From the NCBI RefSeq assembly GCF_001405015.1, contig NZ_CYZX01000039.1, positions 1 through 6,765 of the forward strand: a stretch of DNA of 6,765 nt. Direction: 5' to 3'. This document shows positions 1-6,667 of this stretch, piece after piece (position 1 is the stretch's first letter; the number at the start of each line of letters is the position of its first letter). The notes beneath the pieces were generated by a model. It saw only the letters and a program-made list of their open reading frames with translations, was not told where the DNA came from and did no database searches. The translations under genes and the position numbers were made by a program. This DNA comes from Clostridium disporicum (lineage in GTDB: Bacteria; Bacillota; Clostridia; Clostridiales; Clostridiaceae).

Positions 1-12
1 CCTTTCCCATAA

Positions 13-69
13 TGGACACATCCTTTCTTAACTAAATATTATTTTACTTAGTTCGATTTAATGTGTCCA
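13..69. mobile_element. Facing IS3-like terminal inverted repeats (IS remnant or MITE-like)
   Basis: The first arm (13-38) begins TGGACACAT and ends AACTAAATA. The second arm (45-69) is its imperfect reverse complement, containing TACTTAGTT and ending ATGTGTCCA. With one gap and a few mismatches the arms align over about 25 bases, and only six bases (TTATTT) separate them. Ends starting TG and finishing CA, with repeats of this length, are typical of IS3-family elements; that part is family knowledge recalled without a search. No transposase reading frame lies between the arms. I therefore infer an internally deleted element, a MITE-like derivative or a scar. I see no target-site duplication flanking it. 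It could also be a protein-binding inverted repeat unrelated to transposition. Confidence 0.5.
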
Positions 70-121
70 CTACTTTATACTAACACCAATATATAAATTA
101 AATTTAGAAAAAATTACTTTA

Positions 122-159
122 AAAAAGATTCTCTAACATTTTTGTTAGGGAATCTTTTT
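122..159. terminator. Rho-independent terminator, probably bidirectional
   Basis: A 17-bp stem (122-138 with 143-159) contains one G-U wobble and closes on a TTTT loop. The stem has an A-run on its left foot and a T-run on its right foot, so it can act in either direction. It most likely ends a transcript entering from the left edge and insulates the DUF389 gene downstream. Confidence 0.85.
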
Positions 160-163
160 AGTT

Positions 164-192
164 TTGAATTATATATAGAGAATTTATATAAA
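164..192 (+). promoter_or_regulatory. Candidate sigma-A promoter for the DUF389 gene
   Basis: TTGAAT (164-169) and TATAAA (187-192) are separated by 17 bases, giving 4/6 and 5/6 matches to the consensus boxes. The site lies just after the upstream terminator and about 90 bases before the start codon. AT-rich sequence yields chance matches, so confidence is moderate. Confidence 0.42.
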
Positions 193-208
193 TTAATAAT
201 CTTTAGAA

Positions 209-229
209 GTAAGATTATATAAATCTTAC
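209..229. promoter_or_regulatory. Operator-like inverted repeat
   Basis: GTAAGATT (209-216) and AATCTTAC (222-229) are perfect 8-base arms around a five-base ATATA centre. The centre-to-centre geometry suits a dimeric regulator. The repeat begins about 17 bases after the candidate -10 box at 187-192, overlapping the expected start of transcription, which is a usual place for a repressor site. The binding protein is unknown. Confidence 0.35.
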
Positions 230-279
230 ATATTGTAAATATTAATATTGATTGAATTTATTATTAAGGAGACGTATGT

Positions 280-1560
280 ATGAATTTTAATATGGATAGG
301 TTTAGATATGAATTTACTAGGAATCAAGCAAGTAATGAAGAAATATATGCAACTATATTAGAAGGGATGAATGTACATGGGTCTAACTTTATAATATTAA
401 TGTGTGCAATAATTATTGCTTCTATAGGTTTAAATATGAATTCAGTAGCAGTGATAATAGGAGCTATGCTTATATCACCATTGATGGGATCGATAATAGG
501 TATAGGATATGGCGTTGGTACATACAATACTAAGCTTTTGAAAACAGCATTTAGAGTACTATCTATTTCTATTATTATAAGTGTAGTTACATCTACTGTA
601 TATTTTAGTATAACTCCTATAACTACTGCAGGTAGTGAAATCTTAGCTAGAACAAGTCCTACAATATGGGATGTAATAATTGCTTTTGTCGGTGGTGTGG
701 CTGGAATGATAGGTTTGACACGGAATAAGCCAAGTAATGTTATACCAGGAGTTGCTATAGCAACTGCTCTTATGCCACCATTATGTACGGCTGGTTATGG
801 TATAGCAACAAAGCAATTGAATATTTTTTTAGGTGCTGGATATTTATTTTTTATTAATGGATTTTTTATAGCTATATCAACATTTGTAGTTACAAAAGCA
901 TTAAAACTTACTACTAAGAGTAATGTAGATTATGAAAAAGAAAGTAAAGTAAGAAGATTTATACTTATATCATCTATTATAGTGATGATACCTAGCATGG
1001 TTTCTGCAATTTGGATGATTACAAAAACTATAGATGAAAAAGATTTGAATGATTTTATAAGTAATGAGCTAAAAAATCAATATGTATTAAGTAAAAATAT
1101 AGATTATAAAAATAATATTATTACATTAGTTACAGTCGGAGATAGTATAAATAGTACTGAGTTAAATTTTTTAAATGAAAAAATGATTGATTATGGATTA
1201 AAAAATAAAAAGCTTATACTTAAGCAAGAAGGCATTAATATGTCAAATCTAGAACAGTATATAGATAGTATAAAAAATAATCAAAGGTATATTACGTCCA
1301 ATAATACGGACACTAATAATAAAGAGGAGATTAATAGAAATGCTATATTTAATGAACTTAAATCTATATATCCAGAAATTAATAAATTATATTTAGGATA
1401 TATATATGGTGAAAATGACGAAGAAAATAATATAGAAATACTTATAATATATAGCGATGTTGAAGATTTTAGTAAAAATATTGGAAATATTGAAAATTGG
1501 TTTAAAACTAGAATTAATTCGAATAATGCCAAAGTTTATATTGAAGGTAAAACTAGTTAG
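280..1560 (+). CDS. DUF389 family integral membrane protein
   Basis: This 426-residue protein has a membrane-embedded N-terminal half and a soluble C-terminal half. Hydrophobic segments lie near residues 37-54, 57-78, 92-112, 131-146, 156-176, 181-207 and 225-248. Family hallmarks are the stretch at 46-78 (IASIGLNMNS, then VIIGAMLISPLMG) and the stretch at 156-172 (PGVAIATALMPPL). The domain is widespread in bacteria and archaea but has no established biochemical role, so I assign none. Residues about 250-426 are hydrophilic and Asn/Lys/Glu-rich. They include an ITLVTVGDSI strand-like segment and a predicted strand-helix pattern that I recall from longer DUF389 proteins. The start is chosen because AAGGAG (266-271) sits eight bases upstream; the ATG at codon 5 has no such site. 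The gene appears monocistronic, with a terminator before it and hairpins after it. Confidence 0.85.
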   Translation: MNFNMDRFRYEFTRNQASNEEIYATILEGMNVHGSNFIILMCAIIIASIGLNMNSVAVIIGAMLISPLMGSIIGIGYGVGTYNTKLLKTAFRVLSISIIISVVTSTVYFSITPITTAGSEILARTSPTIWDVIIAFVGGVAGMIGLTRNKPSNVIPGVAIATALMPPLCTAGYGIATKQLNIFLGAGYLFFINGFFIAISTFVVTKALKLTTKSNVDYEKESKVRRFILISSIIVMIPSMVSAIWMITKTIDEKDLNDFISNELKNQYVLSKNIDYKNNIITLVTVGDSINSTELNFLNEKMIDYGLKNKKLILKQEGINMSNLEQYIDSIKNNQRYITSNNTDTNNKEEINRNAIFNELKSIYPEINKLYLGYIYGENDEENNIEILIIYSDVEDFSKNIGNIENWFKTRINSNNAKVYIEGKTS

Positions 1561-1569
1561 TTTATATTA

Positions 1570-1600
1570 AATTTTTGTAAATATTATATTTATAAAAATT
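1570..1600. repeat. AT-only inverted repeat just after the DUF389 stop
   Basis: A 14-bp stem (1570-1583 with 1587-1600), including one G-U wobble, closes on a three-base TTA loop nine bases after the stop codon. It could form an mRNA 3' hairpin. It has no G-C pairs and no following T-run, so I do not call it a terminator. Confidence 0.35.
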
Positions 1601-1653
1601 ATAATAGATTATAGGAAATGTATACCTCATAAATTATATAATATGGTTTAATG

Positions 1654-1687
1654 TAGGCCTCGTGTTATGCGAAGGTCTATTTTATTG
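1654..1687 (+). terminator. Probable Rho-independent terminator of the DUF389 transcript
   Basis: TAGGCCT (1654-1660) pairs with AGGTCTA (1673-1679) through seven pairs including one G-U. Two more pairs (CG with CG) form above a bulged A, closing on a loop of about seven bases. A TTTTTATT tract follows at 1680-1687. It lies about 95 bases after the DUF389 stop and 185 bases before the next start codon. Confidence 0.6.
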
Positions 1688-1871
1688 AAAATAAATTATA
1701 GTATTAAAACTATTATATTAATATATATTAATATGATAAGTTTAAAATTTATCTAAAATTAAACAAAAGAAACAATTTAAAGATTAGTTTGCTTATATTA
1801 AGTTTCACTATGAAATAATTGTAATAATAGGGAATTTAGAATTAGTAATAACTAAAGTGGGGAGGTATTGA
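1688..1871. other. AT-rich intergenic spacer upstream of the YwaF-like gene
   Basis: This is the remainder of a 311-base gap between genes. It contains a perfect 20-base all-A/T palindrome at 1716-1735 and a small inverted repeat TTTCA/TGAAA at 1803-1815. It ends with the strong ribosome binding site GGGGAGG (1859-1865), six bases before the ATG. I see no open reading frame worth reporting, no convincing -35/-10 pair and no recognisable structured RNA. The promoter of the next gene presumably lies here but I cannot place it. Confidence 0.5.
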
Positions 1872-2669
1872 ATGTATTTGTTGAATCAATTTTGGGCACC
1901 AAGAAAGGTATATAATCCTTGTGGAATGTTTACATATGGGCATATAGTATTATTACTAATAGCTATGCTTATATTAAGTATTTTACTATTAAATTCAAGG
2001 AAAATAACTAAATCACAAATTAAAAATCTAACAAAAGTATTATCGGTATTTATCACAATATTAGAAGCGATTAAAATTTATTTTAATTTTTACTATGGAT
2101 ATACTTGGATAAATGCGTGGTTTCCTATGTCATATTGTTCTTTATTTATATATGCATTATGGCTAAGTGGATATGGAAAAGGAAAGTACAAAAAGATGGG
2201 AGAAGTTTTTATTGCAGGAGTAGCTATAGTAGCAGGTGGGACATATTTATTAATACCTTCTACGTCATTGACAATGTATCCTATGTGGCATTACTTATGC
2301 ATGTATAGTATGTTATTTCATACTTTAATGGTTTATATGGGAATATTATATCTTTGGAAAAAAGAAATAAAATTAGATATAAAAGGATATAGAATGTATT
2401 CTATATTTTTCTTAGCTTTTTCAACTATAGCAATTATATTAAATAATGTTTTTGAAAGTAATTTGATGTTTCTAAAAAAGCCATCTACTATTCCAGTTCC
2501 TTTACTTCATACATTATATAATAATACTAAGTGGGGATATACTTTTTTAGTTTTTAGTGTATATCTGTTTATACCTTATGGTGTAACAAGTTATTTAAGC
2601 AGAGCTATAAAAAAGGCTAAATTAAATAGACAGAATGACTGTGATAAAGAAGTGATTAAATTAAGTTAA
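1872..2669 (+). CDS. YwaF/TMEM164-like integral membrane protein (TIGR02206-type)
   Basis: This 265-residue protein is almost wholly hydrophobic, with membrane segments near residues 21-41, 52-72, 84-100, 111-128, 137-161, 174-192 and 219-240. Its pattern recalls the bacterial YwaF-type family (TIGR02206), related to eukaryotic TMEM164. The features are a Pro-x-x-x-Cys motif at the start of a helix (PMSYCS, 85-90), a His in the next-but-one helix (LFHTLM, His150), and an NNVFESNLMFLKKP segment at 191-204 resembling the family's N-x-x-x-x-S-N-x-M-F-L-x-x-P motif. TMEM164 has been reported to be a phospholipid acyltransferase with a critical Cys and His; extending that to this protein is inference. 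The bacterial members have no firm function. The start is fixed by GGGGAGG six bases upstream. The basic tail (246-265) is probably cytoplasmic. No terminator separates it from the MATE gene. Confidence 0.65.
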   Translation: MYLLNQFWAPRKVYNPCGMFTYGHIVLLLIAMLILSILLLNSRKITKSQIKNLTKVLSVFITILEAIKIYFNFYYGYTWINAWFPMSYCSLFIYALWLSGYGKGKYKKMGEVFIAGVAIVAGGTYLLIPSTSLTMYPMWHYLCMYSMLFHTLMVYMGILYLWKKEIKLDIKGYRMYSIFFLAFSTIAIILNNVFESNLMFLKKPSTIPVPLLHTLYNNTKWGYTFLVFSVYLFIPYGVTSYLSRAIKKAKLNRQNDCDKEVIKLS

Positions 2670-2687
2670 TAGTAAAAAACAGTTTAG

Positions 2688-2716
2688 TTGCACACTCAAT
2701 ATTATGATGATATATT
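2688..2716 (+). promoter_or_regulatory. Candidate promoter for the MATE gene
   Basis: TTGCAC (2688-2693) and TATATT (2711-2716) have a 17-base spacer, with 3/6 and 5/6 consensus matches. Transcription would start near 2723, giving a leader of about 120 bases before the MATE start codon. The gap from the upstream gene (175 bases) also suggests independent transcription. Confidence 0.4.
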
Positions 2717-2844
2717 AGTATAGTTATGCAAAAAAAGATAATTGTCAAAAATTTGAAAGTTGATAAAGGGGCAACAAGAATAAAGCTAAGAACTTTCTTG
2801 AAAAAGTATGCAAAGATATAGATAAACAAAAGAGGAGGAGAAGT

Positions 2845-4227
2845 ATGTCTAAGGAAAATGATGTATTAGGGACAGAATCTATAGGGAAATTATTAATAAA
2901 GTATTCAATACCAGCTATTATTGGTATGATGGTAAATGCTCTTTATAATGTTGTTGATAGAATGTTTATAGGAAATATACCAGGGGTTGGACCAATGGCT
3001 ATAACAGGGCTAGGTGTTACATTGCCAATAATGACTATACTAGTTGCTTTTGGTACCCTTATAGGAGTAGGGGCAACTACTAAGGTTTCAATAAAGTTAG
3101 GTGAAGGAAAAAGAGATGATGCAGAAAAAATTATAGGAAATTCTTTTACATTAACGATAATACTAAGTATTATAATCACAGTATTTGGATTACTATTTTT
3201 AAATAACATATTAACTATCTTCGGTGCAAGTGAAAATACTATTGTATATGCAAGAGATTATATGATTGTAATTTTAGCAGGTACAATATTCAATATGTTT
3301 TCAAGTATATTTGGTAACATAGTAAGAGGTGATGGTAAACCTAAGCTTTCAGCTATTATTATGTCAGTAGGATGTATTACTAATATAATATTAGATGCGG
3401 TATTTATATTTGTATTTAATATGGGAATACAAGGAGCTGCAATTGCAACTGTAATAGCGCAAGCAATTTCAACAGTATTAGGAATGATTTATTACTTAGG
3501 TGGTAAATCTAATGTAAGGTTTAAAAAAGAAAATTTAAAACTATATAAAGCTAGTGTTGCTGGAATTTTAATAATTGGAGTATCTCCTTTTGCAATGCAA
3601 TTAGCAACTAGTGTAGTTCAACTTATATATAATTTCTCATTAAAAACATATGGTGGGGATTTAGCGATAGGAGCTATGGCAACTGTAAACTCAATAAGCA
3701 TGATATTCGTAATGCCAGCTTTCGGATTTGTACAAGCTATGCAACCTATAGTTGGATATAACTATGGAGCTAAGAGATATGATAGAGCTAGAAAAACATT
3801 AAAAATAAGTTTAATTGCTGCTACGTTTGTATTTGTAATGGGATTTTTATTAACTCAATTTGCACCAGAAATGTTAGTAGGAGTATTTAATAAAGACCCT
3901 GAATTAATGGGATTAACAATAAATGGACTAAGAAAATATACGCTTGCAATGCCAGTTATAGGTATATCAATAGTTGGAACTTATTATATCCAATCAACAG
4001 GAAAAGCAAAGATGTCTATGCTGTTAAGTTTATTAAGACAAGTAATAATCTTAATACCTTTAATTGCAATAGTGCCTAGATTCTTTGGAGTAAATGGTGC
4101 TTGGTTTGCACAGCCTATTGCTGATATTATAGCAGCAGTTGCAACTGGAGTAGTTTTATTTAACGAAGTTAGAAAATATTCCAAAATTAAAGACGATGAA
4201 CTAAGTGAAGAAGTAAAAATTGCATAA
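2845..4227 (+). CDS. MATE family multidrug/cation efflux transporter
   Basis: This 460-residue protein has the usual MATE length and two homologous six-helix lobes. It would sit in the cytoplasmic membrane and export organic, often cationic, compounds in exchange for Na+ or H+. N-lobe signatures are NVVDRMFIGN (35-44), RGDGKPK (161-167) and NIILDAVFIF followed by G-x-x-G-A-A-I-A-T (180-202). C-lobe signatures are PAFGFVQAMQPIVGYNYGAK (291-310), QSTGKAKM (383-390) and GVNGAWFAQPIAD (415-427). It resembles the MepA-like group common in Clostridia. The substrate cannot be read from the sequence, and such proteins are often annotated as drug exporters without evidence. The start is supported by AGGAGG (2833-2838) six bases upstream. 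A strong terminator begins nine bases after the stop, so it is the last gene of its transcript. No adjacent TetR/MarR regulator gene is present. Confidence 0.93.
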   Translation: MSKENDVLGTESIGKLLIKYSIPAIIGMMVNALYNVVDRMFIGNIPGVGPMAITGLGVTLPIMTILVAFGTLIGVGATTKVSIKLGEGKRDDAEKIIGNSFTLTIILSIIITVFGLLFLNNILTIFGASENTIVYARDYMIVILAGTIFNMFSSIFGNIVRGDGKPKLSAIIMSVGCITNIILDAVFIFVFNMGIQGAAIATVIAQAISTVLGMIYYLGGKSNVRFKKENLKLYKASVAGILIIGVSPFAMQLATSVVQLIYNFSLKTYGGDLAIGAMATVNSISMIFVMPAFGFVQAMQPIVGYNYGAKRYDRARKTLKISLIAATFVFVMGFLLTQFAPEMLVGVFNKDPELMGLTINGLRKYTLAMPVIGISIVGTYYIQSTGKAKMSMLLSLLRQVIILIPLIAIVPRFFGVNGAWFAQPIADIIAAVATGVVLFNEVRKYSKIKDDELSEEVKIA

Positions 4228-4235
4228 TAAAAATC

Positions 4236-4275
4236 GACTACATCAAAGTTAAGTCAATTTTGATGTAGTCTTTTT
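4236..4275 (+). terminator. Rho-independent terminator of the MATE gene
   Basis: A perfect 12-bp stem (4236-4247 with 4259-4270) closes on an 11-base loop and is followed by TTTTT (4271-4275). It starts nine bases after the MATE stop codon. Confidence 0.92.
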
Positions 4276-4316
4276 GCAATAACCTTTAACTATAAAATAT
4301 TAACAAATAATATAAG

Positions 4317-4345
4317 TGGATAAGAAAAAATAAGACTGATATAAT
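4317..4345 (+). promoter_or_regulatory. Extended -10 sigma-A promoter for the dihydrouridine synthase gene
   Basis: A perfect TATAAT (4340-4345) is preceded by TG at 4337-4338, the extended -10 motif. TGGATA (4317-4322) lies 17 bases upstream as a 4/6 -35 box. The site falls between the MATE terminator and the next ribosome binding site, giving a leader of about 28 bases. Confidence 0.65.
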
Positions 4346-4379
4346 ATTGCAGAGAATGTTTATTTAAAGGAGTCACCAG

Positions 4380-5339
4380 ATGAAATTTTATTTAGCACCA
4401 ATGGAAGGTATAACAGTACATATATATAGAAACTCATTTGAAAAGTATTTTGGAGGTATTGATAAGTACTTTACTCCATTTATAGTTCCTAATAATAGTA
4501 AGAGTTTAAAGACAAAGGAATTGAGAGATCTTTTACCTGAAAATAATAGAGGATTAAATATAGTACCTCAAATACTTACCAATGACGCAGAAGGTTTTAT
4601 TACTACAGCTAGGAAGTTACAGCAATTAGGATATGATGAAATTAATTTAAATTTAGGTTGTCCAGCAGGTACAGTTGTAGGAAAAAATAGAGGTTCAGGA
4701 TTTTTAGCATTAAAGGATGATCTTGATAGATTTTTAGATGAAATATATAAAATAGATGATATGAAGATTTCTATAAAAACTAGACTTGGTAAGAATTCGC
4801 CAGATGAATTTTATGATATTATAAATATTTATAATAAATATCCTTTAGAAGAGCTTATAGTACATGCAAGAACAAGGGATGATTTTTATGGAAATAAGCC
4901 AAACTTTGAGGTGTTTAAACACGGTGTTGACGTAAGTAAAGCACCTATATGTTACAATGGGGATATTTTTAAAGTAGAAGACTATGATAAATTTGTAAAA
5001 GATTTTCCAAATGTAAATAATATAATGATTGGAAGAGGTTTACTAGCAAATCCAGGCTTAGTTAATGAGATAAAAGGAATGGCCGGTGTTGACAAAAAGA
5101 TATTAAAAGAGTTTCATGATGAAGTATTCAATACATATAGAGAGGTATTCCAAGAAGATAAAAATGCTATGTATAGAATGAAGGAAGTATGGGGATATAT
5201 GATTTATATGTTCTCAGATAATAAAAAATATGCTAAGAAGATTAAAAAAGCTCAAAAAGTATCAGATTATAATCATGCAGTTGAAAGTTTATTTGCAGAA
5301 CAAGAAATAGTAAATGGAGCTGGATTCTTTAGGGATTAA
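4380..5339 (+). CDS. tRNA-dihydrouridine synthase (Dus family)
   Basis: This 319-residue flavoenzyme would reduce specific uridines in tRNA to dihydrouridine using FMN and NADPH, in the cytosol. The N-terminal TIM barrel shows LAPMEGIT (5-12, FMN binding) and PQIL (63-66). NLNLGCPAGTVVG (89-101) carries the catalytic Cys94, the general acid of the family. Further family motifs are IKTRLG (132-137, phosphate/flavin-contacting Lys), VHARTR (161-166, conserved His), NGDI (193-196) and IGRGLLANP (217-225). Residues from about 235 form the helical C-terminal domain that contacts tRNA. Length and motif order are complete, so it should be active. Which tRNA position it modifies, and hence a DusA/B/C label, cannot be decided here. 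AAAGGAG (4366-4372) lies seven bases before the ATG. It is flanked by its own promoter and terminator, so it is probably monocistronic. Confidence 0.95.
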   Translation: MKFYLAPMEGITVHIYRNSFEKYFGGIDKYFTPFIVPNNSKSLKTKELRDLLPENNRGLNIVPQILTNDAEGFITTARKLQQLGYDEINLNLGCPAGTVVGKNRGSGFLALKDDLDRFLDEIYKIDDMKISIKTRLGKNSPDEFYDIINIYNKYPLEELIVHARTRDDFYGNKPNFEVFKHGVDVSKAPICYNGDIFKVEDYDKFVKDFPNVNNIMIGRGLLANPGLVNEIKGMAGVDKKILKEFHDEVFNTYREVFQEDKNAMYRMKEVWGYMIYMFSDNKKYAKKIKKAQKVSDYNHAVESLFAEQEIVNGAGFFRD

Positions 5340-5352
5340 TATTAATCAGAAA

Positions 5353-5401
5353 AACCGAGTTAGTATAATTAGTGAATATATACCTAACTTGGTTCTTTTT
5401 T
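5353..5401 (+). terminator. Rho-independent terminator of the dihydrouridine synthase gene
   Basis: An 11-bp stem (5353-5363 with 5384-5394, one G-U wobble) has a 20-base AT-rich loop that may pair further. It is followed by TTTTTT at 5396-5401. It begins 13 bases after the stop codon. Confidence 0.85.
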
Positions 5402-5423
5402 ATTTAGGAATTTTAATTACTTT

Positions 5424-5452
5424 TTCTTAGAACAACTTTTGGGAAGTATAAT
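5424..5452 (+). promoter_or_regulatory. Weak candidate promoter for the fliB-like gene
   Basis: A perfect TATAAT (5447-5452) lies 17 bases after TTCTTA (5424-5429), which is only a 3/6 -35 match. It sits between the preceding terminator and the fliB-like start codon. A second TATAAT occurs at 5470-5475 without a matching -35 box. Confidence 0.35.
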
Positions 5453-5518
5453 TTATTTAATAATCCTATTATAATAAATTATGTTTTACTAATAATATTA
5501 AAATTGGAGTTAAGATAT

Positions 5519-6661
5519 ATGGATAATAAAATAAATATCTCGAAAATATCAGGTTAAGATAAGTTTAAATGTATTGCAGATAAATGTAAATTTACATGTT
5601 GTGAGGGTTGGGATATTTCAATAGATTCAACTACTTATTATAAGTGGAGGAGTATAAATGATAAAAATCTTTTTAGCAATGTTAAAATAAATAAATGTAG
5701 AGGGGAAAAATACTATTTAATAGATAAAGAAACTAATGAAGTATGTCCATTTCTAGATAATAGAGGATTATGCAACATAGTGAAAAATAATGGTGATGAG
5801 TATTTATCTTTAACATGTCGCACTTTCCCAAGAATATATAATGAGTTTGAAAATATAACGGAGATATCATTATCATGTTCATGTCCAGAGGTGGTTGAAA
5901 TTATTAATAATATTCCTGGAGAAATAGACATGGTTACTGAAAGTGATATTGAAGTAACTGAAGAATTATTAGAGCTTAAAATTAGAGAAAATATTATTAA
6001 TATAATAAATAAAGAAAATATATCATTAGATAAGAAACTTATTATAAGTTTTCAAATGTTATTAAATATTTTAGATAATGAAGAAATTACAGAAGATATA
6101 CTGCTAAATGAGTTTAAAAGATTTGAAGATAATAAATATATAAATGAGATTGTAAGTATCTATAAGCAAATAGATTTAAATAAATATGAATCAATTGAAG
6201 AGCTAAATAATTTATTTTTAGATATTATAGAAAATTATAAAGATGTTTCAGGATTGGAAGTTCTTTTAAGAGATATTTCTGATTATGCAGAAGAAGTTGA
6301 TTTAGAAGAGGTTACTGAGAATTGGAGTAAATTTAAAAAGAAGTTTGAGGAACATAATAGACTAATAAAGAATTGTATAATTGCTAAGGTGTTAAGTAGT
6401 TGTATTAGTAATGATGTTGAGGAGCTAGCACTTTCTCTTCAAATGATAATAATAGAATATTTATTAGTTAGATATGCTGTATTTTTAAAATATTCTATAA
6501 CAGAAGGTAATGATATAAATACTAGTGATATTAAAGATTACATTGTATGTTTTTCAAGAGTTATAGGAAATAATTCTGATTCAGTTATAGAGTTTTTTGA
6601 AGAGGGATTTGGTGATCCTATTTTAGAAATTGGATATTTATGTTTAATAAGTTTATTTTAA
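5519..6661 (+). pseudogene. fliB: fliB-like lysine-N-methylase, interrupted by an early stop codon
   Basis: One reading frame runs from an ATG at 5519, with GGAG (5506-5509) nine bases upstream, to the stop at 6659-6661. A TAA at codon 13 (5555-5557) breaks it. Without that codon the product would be about 380 residues, near the length I recall for FliB. FliB methylates lysines of flagellin and has been reported to carry an iron-sulfur cluster. Cysteines matching this family, counting the stop as position 13, are Cys18, Cys23, Cys27-Cys28 (C-x4-C-x3-CC), Cys60, Cys76 (CPFL), Cys85, Cys100 (CRTFPR) and Cys120/Cys122 (SCSCPE). The rest is acidic and helical. No ATG, GTG or TTG restores a start between the stop and GTG 5780. 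A protein begun there (293 residues) would lack the first cysteine cluster. Probably a recent nonsense mutation; a sequencing error is the main alternative. No flagellar genes are nearby. Confidence 0.8.
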
Positions 6662-6667
6662 AAATAA

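Noticed and set aside
324..527. Minus-strand ORFs inside the DUF389 and MATE genes (for example 324-527, 1281-1532, 2943-3209, 3984-4184) and one inside fliB (5713-5931)
   Set aside because: They lie opposite conserved coding sequence, have no ribosome binding sites and encode no recognisable motifs; they are antisense shadows.
1618..1680. Purine-riboswitch-like words (TATACCTCATAA and AATATGG) between the DUF389 and YwaF-like genes
   Set aside because: The order resembles the start of a purine aptamer, but the TTTCTACC junction, the third stem and a closing first stem are missing. The hairpin there is better explained as a terminator.
1716..1735. Perfect 20-base palindrome made only of A and T
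   Set aside because: Such palindromes arise easily in alternating TATTAATA sequence, so I do not propose it as a binding site.
2105..2308. Plus-strand ORF of 67 residues within the YwaF-like gene
   Set aside because: It overlaps the longer, well-supported reading frame in another frame and lacks a ribosome binding site.
2726..2821. 31-residue ORF beginning MQKKIIVKNL upstream of the MATE gene
   Set aside because: There is no Shine-Dalgarno site before its ATG, it has no recognisable domain, and short ORFs rich in Lys/Ile are expected by chance in AT-rich DNA. It is kept only as a weak leader-peptide idea.
5780..6661. A stand-alone 293-residue gene starting at GTG 5780
   Set aside because: The fliB-type cysteine motifs continue upstream in the same frame to 5519, and no ribosome binding site precedes 5780. 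This start only reflects the stop at 5555-5557.
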